From Pseudoleptotrichia goodfellowii (lineage in GTDB: Bacteria > Fusobacteriota > Fusobacteriia > Fusobacteriales > Leptotrichiaceae): a stretch of 64,000 nucleotides of DNA. Below are positions 43,187 to 52,275 of this stretch, piece by piece. The notes under the pieces were generated by a model, which saw nothing but the letters and a program-made list of their open reading frames with translations, searched no databases and was not told the origin of the DNA. The position numbers and the translations under genes are program-made. The stretch is taken from the NCBI RefSeq assembly GCF_007990505.1, contig NZ_AP019822.1, positions 1,674,001 to 1,738,000 of the forward strand. Direction: 5' to 3'. Position 1 is the first letter of the stretch. Every line of letters begins with the position of its first letter.

Positions 43187-44083
43187 ATGTTTAAAAACTT
43201 TATCGAACAGACTATTAACGGTCTTCAAACCGGAAGTATATATGCTTTGATAGCATTAGGATACACTATGGTTTACGGAATCGTTAAACTTATTAACTTT
43301 GCACACGGAGATATATTAATGGTAGGAGCTTATGCAGCTTTGGTTGCTGTTTCCAACGGTATGCCTTTTTCGCTCGCTCTCATTTTATCAATTGTTTTCT
43401 GCTCTATTTTGGGAGTAGTTATTGATTATTTTGCATACAGACCTTTGAGAAATTCTCCAAGAATATCTGCATTGATTACAGCTATCGGAATGAGTTTCAT
43501 GCTTGAAAGTTTGGCATTGGTAATATTCGGAGCAACTCCGAAAGTTATAAATACAAATCTGCTTCCTGTTTTTCTTTCACCGAAAGTTAAAATAAATTTA
43601 GGATTTATAAGTGTGAGCATGCTGACAATTTTCGTTATTATTGTTACTTTAATATGTATGCTTGTATTAAATCTGTTTATTAAAAATACAAAATTGGGAA
43701 AAGCTACAAGAGCCGTTTCACAGGACACGGGAGCTGCAAAATTGATGGGAATAAATGTAAATCTTACTATAGCTATTACTTTTGCTATAGGTTCGGGATT
43801 GGGAGCTTTAGGCGGTGTAATGTACGCTATCATGTATCCTACTATTGAACCTTATATGGGAATGTTGCCCGGACTTAAAGCATTTATTGCTGCAGTATTC
43901 GGCGGAATAGGAAGTATTCCGGGAGCTATGGTCGGAGGATATGTACTGGGAATTATAGAGTCCTACACTAAAGGCTATATTTCTTCAACTTGGGCTAATC
44001 CTATTGTTTTCGGTGTGCTGATTTTGATATTGATATTTAAGCCAAACGGATTATTCGGTAAAAACATGAAAGAAAAAGTTTAA
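43187..44083 (+). CDS. livH: Branched-chain amino acid ABC transporter permease LivH
   Basis: 298 residues. Hydrophobic throughout; QTINGLQTGSIYALIALGYT and GIVKLINFAHGDILMVGAY are LivH hallmarks, and AVFGGIGSIPGAMVGGYVLG is the C-terminal motif. The ATG at 43187 with AAGGAG 7 nt upstream is used; a longer frame from 43130 would begin inside the hairpin and add 19 non-conserved residues. Forms the translocation pore with LivM. Confidence 0.95.
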   Translation: MFKNFIEQTINGLQTGSIYALIALGYTMVYGIVKLINFAHGDILMVGAYAALVAVSNGMPFSLALILSIVFCSILGVVIDYFAYRPLRNSPRISALITAIGMSFMLESLALVIFGATPKVINTNLLPVFLSPKVKINLGFISVSMLTIFVIIVTLICMLVLNLFIKNTKLGKATRAVSQDTGAAKLMGINVNLTIAITFAIGSGLGALGGVMYAIMYPTIEPYMGMLPGLKAFIAAVFGGIGSIPGAMVGGYVLGIIESYTKGYISSTWANPIVFGVLILILIFKPNGLFGKNMKEKV

Positions 44084-44094
44084 TAGGAGGAAAA

Positions 44095-45138
44095 ATGCAG
44101 GACACTAAACAAATCACTGAAGACAGATGGAAAGATTTGAATAATTTTAATAAAATAAATATAAGAAATTATTCTTTGTCGTTTTTATTTATAATCGTTT
44201 TATATTTTATACTCAGACTGAGTTTTGATCCTTCGGATCCTTTTAACTATACAGGCGGAATATACATAAATATTCTTATTGCGATACTTTTTTCCTTCAG
44301 TTTAAATATTGCTGTGGGAATTATGGGACAATTAAGTTTAGGACATGCCGGATTCATAGCTGTAGGAGCATATACCGGAGCTGTTCTTTCAAAAGCTTTA
44401 CTTCCCTACAACTTACCTCCAATTCTTCAACTTACAATTGCAGGAGTTGCCGGAGGAATTATAGCAGGATTATTCGGATTTTTTGTCGGAGGAAGTACAC
44501 TCAGACTAAGAGGAGATTATCTTGCCATTATTACACTGGCTTTCGGAGAGATAATAAAATATGTTATTCAGAACATGGACTTTTTAGGAGGAGCTACAGG
44601 ACTTAAAAATATTCCTAACATAGTGACTTTTGATAACGTCTACCTTATATCAATAATTTCAATGCTGATTATGGGTATGATAATGATTTCCAGAAAAGGT
44701 CGGGAAATTCAGTCAATAAGAGAAAATGAAATAGCAGCCGAAAATATAGGAATACATATTAATAAAGTGAAACTTTACGGATTTGCTCTTTCGGCATTTT
44801 TTGCAGGTGTGGGAGGCTCATTATATGCCCACAATGTAGGAGTATTGACCCCTGATAAATTCGGATTTATGTTTTCTATAGAAATACTTGTAATGGTTGT
44901 ATTCGGAGGTTTGGGAAGTATTACGGGATCTATTTTATCCGCTGTTCTTCTTACACTTTTAAACGAACAGCTAAGACAGGCTTCGGAATACAGATATCTG
45001 GTTTATGCAGTAATACTTATAATACTGATGATTTACAGACCTGACGGTGTTTTCGGCAAAAAAGAAATTACAATACCGAGATTTATAAATAAATTCAAAA
45101 AAATAAAAAATAACTGGAATAATAAAAAAAATAATTAA
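44095..45138 (+). CDS. livM: Branched-chain amino acid ABC transporter permease LivM
   Basis: 347 residues, with a longer charged N-terminus (about 1-28) before the first membrane helix. Seen: LNIAVGIMGQLSLGHAGFIA, LRLRGDYLAIITLAFGEII and VFGGLGSITGSILSAV, all typical of LivM. The C-terminus is Lys/Asn-rich. AGGAGG 5 nt before the ATG. Lies 11 bp after livH. Confidence 0.95.
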   Translation: MQDTKQITEDRWKDLNNFNKINIRNYSLSFLFIIVLYFILRLSFDPSDPFNYTGGIYINILIAILFSFSLNIAVGIMGQLSLGHAGFIAVGAYTGAVLSKALLPYNLPPILQLTIAGVAGGIIAGLFGFFVGGSTLRLRGDYLAIITLAFGEIIKYVIQNMDFLGGATGLKNIPNIVTFDNVYLISIISMLIMGMIMISRKGREIQSIRENEIAAENIGIHINKVKLYGFALSAFFAGVGGSLYAHNVGVLTPDKFGFMFSIEILVMVVFGGLGSITGSILSAVLLTLLNEQLRQASEYRYLVYAVILIILMIYRPDGVFGKKEITIPRFINKFKKIKNNWNNKKNN

Positions 45139-45153
45139 TAGGAGCTATAAAAA

Positions 45154-45912
45154 ATGTCATTATTAAAAACGACTGATTTGGGAATATCTTTCGGAGGACT
45201 TAGGGCTGTTGATAATGTAAACATTGAAATAAACGATCAGGAGCTTGTGGGACTTATAGGTCCCAACGGTGCAGGAAAAACTACAATATTTAACTTGCTT
45301 ACAGGTGTTTACAAACCTACCGACGGAGATATATCCGTAAATGAAACAAATATAAATAAAAAGTCTACTCCTCAGATAGTTTCTTTAGGAGTGGCAAGAA
45401 CATTTCAAAACATAAGATTATTTAAGGATTTGTCTGTTCTGGATAATGTAAAAATCGCTTTAAATAACAGTATGAGCTACTCTACTTTAGATGCCATTTT
45501 CAGACTTCCTAAATTTTGGAAAGAAGAAAAAGAAGTAACTGACAAAGCACTTGATTTACTTGATATATTTGAAATGGCTGAAATGGGAAATATAACTGCC
45601 GGAAATTTATCTTATGGGCAACAGCGTAAACTCGAGATTGCCAGAGCTTTGGCAACATCGCCTAAACTGCTCTTGCTTGACGAGCCTGCTGCAGGTATGA
45701 ATCCTAATGAAACTAAGGATCTTATGAATACTATAAGTTTTATAAGAGAAAAATTTAAAATTGCCATATTACTTATAGAACACGATATGGATCTGGTAAT
45801 GGGAATCTGTGAAAGACTTTACGTTCTTAATTTCGGAAAAATTATTGCCGAAGGATTGCCTGAAGAAATTCAGAATAATAAAGAAGTTATTACTGCTTAT
45901 TTGGGGGAATAA
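45154..45912 (+). CDS. livG: Branched-chain amino acid ABC transporter ATP-binding protein LivG
   Basis: 252 residues. Walker A GPNGAGKTTIFNLLTG, Q-loop VARTFQNIRLF, signature LSYGQQRKLEIARAL, Walker B LLLLDEPAAGMNP and switch ILLIEHDMDLVM. The LSYGQQ signature and AAGMNP are LivG-specific. RBS AGGAG precedes the ATG. One of the two nucleotide-binding subunits of the Liv importer. Confidence 0.96.
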   Translation: MSLLKTTDLGISFGGLRAVDNVNIEINDQELVGLIGPNGAGKTTIFNLLTGVYKPTDGDISVNETNINKKSTPQIVSLGVARTFQNIRLFKDLSVLDNVKIALNNSMSYSTLDAIFRLPKFWKEEKEVTDKALDLLDIFEMAEMGNITAGNLSYGQQRKLEIARALATSPKLLLLDEPAAGMNPNETKDLMNTISFIREKFKIAILLIEHDMDLVMGICERLYVLNFGKIIAEGLPEEIQNNKEVITAYLGE

Positions 45913-45946
45913 CAAATGATAAACAGCAAATTACAGGAGGAAATTT

Positions 45947-46660
45947 GTGGATATTTTAAATGTAAATGATTTGAATATATATTACGGAGGAATACATGCA
46001 ATAAAAAATATTTCTTTTAATATAAAGAAAGGAGAAATAGTTTCTCTTATAGGTGCAAACGGTGCAGGAAAAACTTCTACTTTACACGCCGTTTCAGGCT
46101 TAATCCCTATAAAATCGGGAGAAATTTCTCTAAACGGTATTAATACTACAAATACAGAAGCACACAAACTTGTAAAACTTGGAATGGCTCATGTTCCTGA
46201 AGGAAGAAGAATTTTTACGGAGCTTACTGTTACCGAGAATCTTGAAATGGGTGCTTATACAAGAAATGACAAAGACAGTGTAAAAAAAGACATGGAAAAT
46301 CAGTTTAAGCTTTTCCCTAGACTTGCCGAAAGAAAAAAACAGCTCGCAGGAACTATGAGTGGCGGAGAACAGCAAATGCTTGCAATGGCAAGGGCTTTAA
46401 TGTCAAGACCTGCTTTACTGCTGCTTGATGAGCCTTCAATGGGACTTGCTCCTTTACTCGTACAGGAAATTTTTAAAATAATAGAAAAAATTAATAAAGA
46501 TCATGGAGTTACTATACTTCTTGTAGAGCAAAATGCCAACATGGCACTTTCCATTGCGAATAGAGGATATGTTCTGGAGACAGGAAAAATCATTTTAGAA
46601 GGTACAGGAAAAGAACTGTTAAGCAATCCTGAAATTAAAAAAGCATATTTGGGAGGATAA
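45947..46660 (+). CDS. livF: Branched-chain amino acid ABC transporter ATP-binding protein LivF
   Basis: 237 residues, GTG start at 45947 with AGGAGG 6 nt upstream. Walker A GANGAGKTSTLHAVSG, VPEGRRIFTELTV (Q-loop region typical of LivF), signature MSGGEQQMLAMARAL, Walker B LLLLDEPSMGLAP and switch ILLVEQNANMAL. Last gene of the liv operon, followed by an intrinsic terminator. Confidence 0.96.
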   Translation: MDILNVNDLNIYYGGIHAIKNISFNIKKGEIVSLIGANGAGKTSTLHAVSGLIPIKSGEISLNGINTTNTEAHKLVKLGMAHVPEGRRIFTELTVTENLEMGAYTRNDKDSVKKDMENQFKLFPRLAERKKQLAGTMSGGEQQMLAMARALMSRPALLLLDEPSMGLAPLLVQEIFKIIEKINKDHGVTILLVEQNANMALSIANRGYVLETGKIILEGTGKELLSNPEIKKAYLGG

Positions 46661-46667
46661 TTTAAAA

Positions 46668-46693
46668 GAGGGCTTATTTTGCCCTCGTTTTTT
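46668..46693 (+). terminator. Intrinsic terminator of the liv operon
   Basis: GAGGGC (46668-46673), 7-nt loop, GCCCTC (46681-46686), then GTTTTTT. Confidence 0.9.
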
Positions 46694-46800
46694 ATCTGTA
46701 TTCCTTTACTCTTCTACAGCTTCAAAAATACAGTATAAATTTATTATAAATCAATCACATTCTTTAAATTTTTTATTTTGTTTTTATTTTTAATCTATTC

Positions 46801-46938
46801 CTCAACATTCAAATTTTACAACGTAAAAAATGTGTTAGTGAGCGTTATGAAAATATCCTTTTTATTTTCATAGCGAATGTGCATTTTTGAGTATGTAAAG
46901 TTGAGTAATTTTTTGCTGCTTTTTTTCTAAAAAAGCAG
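46801..46938. repeat. Large hairpin element, copy A, with adjoining short hairpin
   Basis: An imperfect inverted repeat from CTCAAC (46801) to GTTGAG (46905) with inner perfect arms TATGAAAATA (46846-46855) and TATTTTCATA (46863-46872); arms about 48 nt. A T-run follows and then a hairpin CTGCTTTTTT/AAAAAAGCAG (46916-46938) with a 3-nt loop. The same architecture with mostly different stem bases occurs at 59829-60001. Both are between convergent genes. 46694-46800 holds nothing else recognised. Confidence 0.7.
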
Positions 46939-46984
46939 GTTAAAATATTTTTTCGTTTCCATTTTTTGAAAAAAAGAAGTCCCC

Positions 46985-47749
46985 TTAAAAAGCAATCATC
47001 GCTGTAGCTCTTCCCGCCTGTTTTCCTTCTCTCCTGTAAGAATAAAATTTCTCATCCCAAGTATCTTCTTCTGAAACAATCAGATTTTCTTTTTTTATTC
47101 CTAAATTCAGTGCGGTTATTTTATTGAATATTGTATTACTGAAATGGTATTTTTGTGTATTTTCATTAAGTTTAAAAGATTTTACGATTAATTCACTTTC
47201 TTTCCCGAATTTATCAACAAATTTTTCAAAAAATTCCTGTCCCACTTCGTAATTTTCCTGTTGAATGCCTATTCCCAATGCCATAAGTACATTTTCAGGC
47301 TCTGTTCCGAATTTATTTTTCATAACTTCCAAGCCGTTTTTCATTATTTCTTTATATGTTCCGGGCCAACCTGAATGCCACACTCCTATTACTTCATTTT
47401 TTTTGTCATATACAAAAATCGGAAGACAATCTGCATAAAAAGTAAAAAGTGCCACATCTTTTCTTCCCGTTACAAATCCATCTATGTCTTTAAATACATA
47501 ATTTTCAGTATTTTCATCTATTATTTCGACATTATTTGTATGAGTCTGATAAGACATTAGCGTTTTCCTGTCTTCCAAGCCAAGTTCCTTAAGCAGCTTG
47601 TTTCTGTTTTTTTTCTGTTCTTTTTCTTCCTGTCCTTCCATTTTACAATAATCGGACATATTTCCGGCATTCTTTTTGGAATAGACTGCTTTAATCCCGT
47701 ATTTTTCAAATTCTTCTATAAAATAATAATTTTCTTTTTCTTTAAACAT
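46985..47749 (-). CDS. pgeF: PgeF/YfiH-family (LACC1-like) purine nucleoside phosphorylase/peptidoglycan editing factor
   Basis: 254 residues. Seen: SYQTHTNNVEII (zinc His), FTFYADCLPIFVYD (zinc Cys) and VWHSGWPGTYKEI (zinc His; most members have HAGWRGT). The family was long called polyphenol oxidase or laccase; later work gave adenosine/purine nucleoside phosphorylase activity and a role in correcting misincorporated L-Ser in murein precursors. The ATG at 47749 follows the ispA stop by 1 nt, with GGGGAG inside the end of ispA. Last gene of the prfA-to-pgeF run. Confidence 0.9.
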   Translation of the reverse strand: MFKEKENYYFIEEFEKYGIKAVYSKKNAGNMSDYCKMEGQEEKEQKKNRNKLLKELGLEDRKTLMSYQTHTNNVEIIDENTENYVFKDIDGFVTGRKDVALFTFYADCLPIFVYDKKNEVIGVWHSGWPGTYKEIMKNGLEVMKNKFGTEPENVLMALGIGIQQENYEVGQEFFEKFVDKFGKESELIVKSFKLNENTQKYHFSNTIFNKITALNLGIKKENLIVSEEDTWDEKFYSYRREGKQAGRATAMIAF

Positions 47750-47750
47750 A

Positions 47751-48623
47751 TCATGCTCCCCGATTCCCGAAATAATCTGTTAATTCTATTAATAAACCGT
47801 TATTTTCAAAATTTTCTTCCAGTATTTTTTTTGCTTTTGATATGCACTCATTCAGTAATTCCTTAGATTTTTTCAGTCCGAACAAACTTGGATATGTTGT
47901 TTTTTCAAGCTTTTCATCACTTGCCTGTTTTCCTGTTTCTTCAAATTTTCCTTCAATATCAAGAATATCGTCTTTTATTTGAAAAGCCGTTCCTATAAGT
48001 TCGGAATATCCTACTAATTTCTCTCTTTTACTTTCCTCAATATCCAATGCTATTAAAGGCAACTCTATCGCTGCAGTGATCAGTTTTCCTGTTTTATTGG
48101 CATGAATATATTTCAATGTATCATAAGAAACCCTTGTATGCTCGGATTTTATGTCCATAAACTGTCCGCCTATCATACCGTAAAATCCTGCATATTCTGA
48201 AAGTTTGGCTATTATTTTAGCTTTGGCTATATCATCTGTTTTTTCGGATTCGGCTATAACATTAAAAGCTTCTGTCAAAAGAACATCTCCTACAAGTATA
48301 GCAGTCGATTCTCCGTACTTTACATGAGTCGTGAGCTTTCCACGTCTGTACATATCATTATCCATCGCAGGTAGATCGTCATGTACCAGAGAATAACAAT
48401 GTATAAACTCCAATGCAGTTGCCATATCCTCTATTTTATCGTATTTCTTTCCGAACAAATCGCATATCATATACATAAGTATCGGTCTTATTCTCTTTCC
48501 CCCGTTCATAACTGCATACTTCATGGCTTCAGATAATTCTTCGGGATATTTATATTTTTCCAGTTTATTTTCGAGATTTTTTTCGACTATTTCTTTTTTT
48601 TCAATCAAATATTCCTTTAGCAT
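47751..48623 (-). CDS. ispA: Polyprenyl synthetase (farnesyl/geranyl diphosphate synthase)
   Basis: 290 residues. First Asp-rich motif LVHDDLPAMDND, second FQIKDDILDIEG, plus GGKRIRPILMYM, typical of short-chain IspA-type enzymes. It condenses IPP with DMAPP/GPP to make FPP for undecaprenyl phosphate and quinones. The ATG directly follows the xseB stop codon, an xseB-ispA pair seen widely in bacteria. Confidence 0.95.
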   Translation of the reverse strand: MLKEYLIEKKEIVEKNLENKLEKYKYPEELSEAMKYAVMNGGKRIRPILMYMICDLFGKKYDKIEDMATALEFIHCYSLVHDDLPAMDNDMYRRGKLTTHVKYGESTAILVGDVLLTEAFNVIAESEKTDDIAKAKIIAKLSEYAGFYGMIGGQFMDIKSEHTRVSYDTLKYIHANKTGKLITAAIELPLIALDIEESKREKLVGYSELIGTAFQIKDDILDIEGKFEETGKQASDEKLEKTTYPSLFGLKKSKELLNECISKAKKILEENFENNGLLIELTDYFGNRGA

Positions 48624-48845
48624 TTATTCGACCTCTTCCGTTTCAAGCTTTCCGTTCTTCTCAAGAACTTTCAGCACTTTCCCTTCTCCGATTTCGAGCA
48701 ATTTTTCCGATTCTTTTATAAGTTTTATTGCTTTTTCATATTCGGCTATGGATTCATCAAGAGATAATTCCTGATTTTCAAGCTTTTCAAGAATTTTGTC
48801 GATTTCCTCTATATTTTCCTCATAACTCTGTTTTTTTGCTGCCAT
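48624..48845 (-). CDS. xseB: Exodeoxyribonuclease VII small subunit
   Basis: 73 residues, the usual size. Seen: SYEENIEEIDKILEKLENQE, LSLDESIAEYEKAIKLIKE, forming the two-helix hairpin of XseB, with a Glu-rich tail. Several copies bind one XseA. No xseA gene is within the window. RBS GGGAGG precedes the ATG. Confidence 0.95.
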   Translation of the reverse strand: MAAKKQSYEENIEEIDKILEKLENQELSLDESIAEYEKAIKLIKESEKLLEIGEGKVLKVLEKNGKLETEEVE

Positions 48846-48859
48846 AACTTCCTCCCTTT

Positions 48860-49420
48860 TTAATCATTTTCTTTTAATCTGTAAAAAGATATAATTTTCT
48901 TATTATAATCTCTTTCATCGTATTTTACAAAGTTTCCTATCGTATTTTCAAGTTTTTCATATGTGCTGTGCTCGGAAATTATTATTCCTTCTTCGCTTAA
49001 AATATTACTTTCGGATATTTTTTCTATTGTCTGAGCACTTATATTTTCTTTATAAGGCGGATCCATGAAAATTATATCAAATTTCTCATTTTTTCTGTCC
49101 AATATCTCAATAGCACGAAAAACATCATTTTTGTATGCTCTGCATTTATTTTCAAGGCTAAGATTATTTATATTTTCTATAATAATTCTAAGAGCTTCTT
49201 TATCCTGTTCAATCATAACAGCTCTTCCCGCTCCTCTGCTCAAAGCCTCTATTGCCATATTTCCCGTTCCCGAGTACAGATCAAGAAACTTCGCTTCCAC
49301 GACCTGCTCTCCTATTATACTGAATATAGCTTCTTTTATCCTTTCGAGAGTAGGTCTTGTTTCTCTACCTTCCCTTGACTTTATTTTCCTGTTTTTTAAC
49401 ATTCCGGCAGTAATTCTCAT
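48860..49420 (-). CDS. rsmD: 16S rRNA (guanine966-N2)-methyltransferase
   Basis: 186 residues. Seen: MRITAGMLKNRKIKS, RPTLERIKEAIFSIIG (RsmD N-terminal motif), LDLYSGTGNMAIEALSRGA (SAM binding) and IIFMDPPYKEN (catalytic DPPY). It methylates G966 near the ribosomal P site. RBS and ATG are normal; in an operon with xseB downstream. Confidence 0.95.
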   Translation of the reverse strand: MRITAGMLKNRKIKSREGRETRPTLERIKEAIFSIIGEQVVEAKFLDLYSGTGNMAIEALSRGAGRAVMIEQDKEALRIIIENINNLSLENKCRAYKNDVFRAIEILDRKNEKFDIIFMDPPYKENISAQTIEKISESNILSEEGIIISEHSTYEKLENTIGNFVKYDERDYNKKIISFYRLKEND

Positions 49421-49434
49421 TTAATACCTCTGAT

Positions 49435-50160
49435 TTATTTAAAATTTATTGTCATTTTACCGTCCAAAGCGACATTTCCCTCTAATAACTCATAATGTTC
49501 TTTTTGTGAGTTTTCGCTTACATTTTTAAAAACATAGTTTTTATAAATAATACTGTCTATTTTTATTCCCGACTTATTGTATACATTAATATACAGTATT
49601 TTCGTTTTATTTTTATCTATAAAATTATTTACCAAATCAAAACTGAAATTAATTTTTTTATTAATTTGAAATTCAGTATTTACGAGATTATAATTTACAG
49701 TCAGTCTTCCTGTTTTTTGAGGCTCTATCGTATGAGTAACAGCAAACCATTCACGCTGAATATTATCAGAACTCTGATTATCATATATATTTTCCGAAAA
49801 ATTTATAACCGCTCTTGAATTTTTATTTTTTTTAAAATCCGAAACAAATTTTATATTTTCAATATATTTTTGCGATTTATCATTTACCGTACTTTGATCA
49901 AGCCAAAACATAAACGTGGACTTTACATTTACATCCCCTGTATTTTGAAAAGTATACAGGCTCTCGACTTTTATTTTTCTGTCCTTTTCAATAGTGATAT
50001 TCAAATCTTCTCTTTTTATAACAAGAGTTTCAGGTTTTACTATTTTCAGACTTCCTACAGATAAAAAACGTGTTTTCTCTATATTTTCCGAAAATGACAA
50101 TACACTGAAAATTAAAAATACAAATATCGAAATAATTATTTTAAAATTCTTTTTTGACAT
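49435..50160 (-). CDS. Exported protein of unknown function
   Basis: 241 residues. Signal peptide MSKKNFKIIISIFVFLIFSV up to LSFS, with a likely cut before ENIEK. The rest is beta-rich, with alternating polar/hydrophobic strands (VIKREDLNITIEKDRKIKV, TFMFWLDQSTVND, WFAVTHTIEPQKTGRL), resembling an immunoglobulin-like or DUF4424-type exported domain; not securely recognised. It sits between queA and rsmD on the same strand, but has no obvious link to translation or tRNA modification. Confidence 0.7.
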   Translation of the reverse strand: MSKKNFKIIISIFVFLIFSVLSFSENIEKTRFLSVGSLKIVKPETLVIKREDLNITIEKDRKIKVESLYTFQNTGDVNVKSTFMFWLDQSTVNDKSQKYIENIKFVSDFKKNKNSRAVINFSENIYDNQSSDNIQREWFAVTHTIEPQKTGRLTVNYNLVNTEFQINKKINFSFDLVNNFIDKNKTKILYINVYNKSGIKIDSIIYKNYVFKNVSENSQKEHYELLEGNVALDGKMTINFK

Positions 50161-50176
50161 ATAAACTCCTGATTAT

Positions 50177-51199
50177 TTAGTATATAAACATAGAATCTCC
50201 GAAACTGTAAAATCTGTATTTTTCTCTGACAGCTTCTTCGTATGCACTAAAAACAAACTCTTTTCCGCCGAATGCCGATATAAGCATTATAAGTGTTGAC
50301 TTTGGCAGATGAAAGTTGGTAATTATCGCATCAACTATTTTAAATTTATAATCTCCGTAAATAAATATACTTGTTTCCGACTCATTTTCAATTAATTCGC
50401 CTTTTTCATTTACGGAGGATTCCAGTGTTCTCACTGATGTAGTTCCCACAGCAATGACACGATTTCCTTTTCTTTTAGCATTATTGACGATTTCTGCAGT
50501 TTCTTTAGGTACCCAATATTTTTCACTGTGCATTATATGTTCATGTATGTTTTCAGTCTGAACAGGTCTGAACGTACCGAGCCCCACATCAAGAAAAACT
50601 TCAGCGATTATTATTCCTTTTTCCTTTATCTTTTCAAGAAGTTCTTCTGTAAAATGAAGTCCCGCAGTGGGAGCTGCCACAGACTCTCCTTCTTTTGCGT
50701 AAACTGTCTGATATCTATCTTTATCTTCAAGTTTTTCGGTAATATATGGAGGTAAAGGCATCTCCCCGAGTTTATCAAGTATTTCTTCAAAATTTCCTTT
50801 GTAATTAAATTTCAAAACTCTGTTCCCGTCAGATTTTATCTCAATAAGCTCGGCTTCCAGCATATTTTCAGAAAAAACGATTTTTTGCCCTATTTTAAGA
50901 CGTTTAGCAGGTTTCAGTAAAACCTCCCAAGTATATAAATCATATCTTTTCAGCAAAAAACACTCCAGTACCGTTCCTGTATCTTTTCTTCCGTAAAGCC
51001 TTGCCGGAATAACTTTTGTGCGATTTATTACAAGTACATCGTCTTTTTTCAAATAATCTATAATATTATAAAATCTTTTATGTTCTATTTCTTTTTTTTC
51101 TTTATTCAATACAAGTAATTTTGAATGATCTCTCGGATTAACAGCGTGTTGTGCTATTAATTCCTCCGGCAAATCAAAATCAAATTCAGCAATATTCAT
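50177..51199 (-). CDS. queA: S-adenosylmethionine:tRNA ribosyltransferase-isomerase
   Basis: 340 residues. Seen: FDFDLPEELIAQHAVNPRD at the start, VINRTKVIPARLYGRK, SVAAPTAGLHFTEELL and GTTSVRTLES, and the end FHLPKSTLIMLISAFGG, all QueA hallmarks. It makes epoxyqueuosine at position 34 of GUN tRNAs from preQ1 and SAM. No tgt gene is nearby. Upstream is a lysozyme-like exported protein gene. Confidence 0.97.
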   Translation of the reverse strand: MNIAEFDFDLPEELIAQHAVNPRDHSKLLVLNKEKKEIEHKRFYNIIDYLKKDDVLVINRTKVIPARLYGRKDTGTVLECFLLKRYDLYTWEVLLKPAKRLKIGQKIVFSENMLEAELIEIKSDGNRVLKFNYKGNFEEILDKLGEMPLPPYITEKLEDKDRYQTVYAKEGESVAAPTAGLHFTEELLEKIKEKGIIIAEVFLDVGLGTFRPVQTENIHEHIMHSEKYWVPKETAEIVNNAKRKGNRVIAVGTTSVRTLESSVNEKGELIENESETSIFIYGDYKFKIVDAIITNFHLPKSTLIMLISAFGGKEFVFSAYEEAVREKYRFYSFGDSMFIY

Positions 51200-51226
51200 A
51201 TTTTCTTTTCCTTTTTACAATTTTTA

Positions 51227-52159
51227 TTATCTCACCTGAAAAGTTTTATAAGTGTCCACTCTTTTAAACCATCCCGGCAACCATTTTCTTTCGTGCTGTC
51301 TTGAATTATTAACTCTTTTTTCCAATACATATTTAGCCGAATCACTAAACTCTATCAAAGCACTTTTTCCTGTTTCGTTTCCTCTCATATTTTCCAGAAC
51401 CTGCCTGAGCCCCCACCCATTAGTGTCGGATATTCCTTCTCCTTTAAAGTTTACGTAATCTATCAAAGCATACATTCCGTTAGGTGAATTTGCCACTCTG
51501 TAAAACTGCTTTCTCACATTTTCACTGTTGGCAGAAGCATTCAACATTTTATCAAGGGAATCTTCAAGTCTTTCAAATATAAATAATATTTGAGTATCTC
51601 TCGTTCTGTCAAAGAAATCTATCAGCTCTATTATATCCCTGTCTCCGTTTTCTTTTTTTCTCAACAGTTCACTTCTGCTCTTCCAGGGAGATCCTGTATT
51701 CTCCTCAAGTATTCTTGGTAATTTTATCCCCTGTGATCTGTAAAAAGAAACCATTTGAGGAAAACTTTCTGCATAAGGTCCTCCAAGGCTTGATTTATAC
51801 CATATAAAGTGACCTATCCCCAACGAAGGAAAATTCTCTCCTGCATTCCAGTCAACAAGATTTTCTACAGTCCCTCCTGTTTCATTTTTAAATATCTGAT
51901 TTGCAATGGTCATTAATTCCCCTTGGGTTATATTCAAAGAAAGTCTGCTTTTCATTTTACCGTTTAACGACTTTCCACCTTTGTTATCAGTTTTTCTCAT
52001 ATTCATTAAATCATATTCTTTATTGTTATAATAATCTTTTATAATATTTTCCAATTCATTTGATGCACCGAATGTCAAGCCTGATAAACTTAAAATCGCA
52101 ATAAACAAAAGCATTTTACCGATATTGTTTTTTCCGATATTAATTTTATTTTTTTGCAC
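51227..52159 (-). CDS. Exported protein with a possible lysozyme-like (GH24-like) domain
   Basis: 310 residues. N-terminal signal: basic stretch then MLLFIAILSLSGLTFG, cut probably before ASNEL. Core: ITQGELMTIANQIFKNETGG with a candidate catalytic Glu, followed by NFPSLGIGHFIWYK, which resembles the Glu and TIGIGHLL arrangement of T4 lysozyme; then SFPQMVSFYRSQGIKLP and a helical C-terminus. The GIGHFIWY pattern marks a widespread but uncharacterised family (from memory). A murein-degrading role is inference. Not related by function to queA or prmC on either side. Confidence 0.7.
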   Translation of the reverse strand: MQKNKINIGKNNIGKMLLFIAILSLSGLTFGASNELENIIKDYYNNKEYDLMNMRKTDNKGGKSLNGKMKSRLSLNITQGELMTIANQIFKNETGGTVENLVDWNAGENFPSLGIGHFIWYKSSLGGPYAESFPQMVSFYRSQGIKLPRILEENTGSPWKSRSELLRKKENGDRDIIELIDFFDRTRDTQILFIFERLEDSLDKMLNASANSENVRKQFYRVANSPNGMYALIDYVNFKGEGISDTNGWGLRQVLENMRGNETGKSALIEFSDSAKYVLEKRVNNSRQHERKWLPGWFKRVDTYKTFQVR

Positions 52160-52213
52160 TCTTTTCCCTCCTATTCTTTATTTTGTAAAATCTCGTTACC
52201 CTTTATATCCTGA

Positions 52214-52250
52214 CTGCCTCGCAATCTTCAGCTGCAAGAATGCAAGGCAG
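52214..52250. other. Stem-loop between prmC and the lysozyme-like gene
   Basis: CTGCCTCGCAATCTT and AAGAATGCAAGGCAG (52214-52250) pair with two mismatches around CAGCTGC. No T-run follows on the minus strand, so it may stabilise or attenuate rather than terminate. Confidence 0.5.
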
Positions 52251-52275
52251 ATTTTATTATTTTAAATATTTTCAT

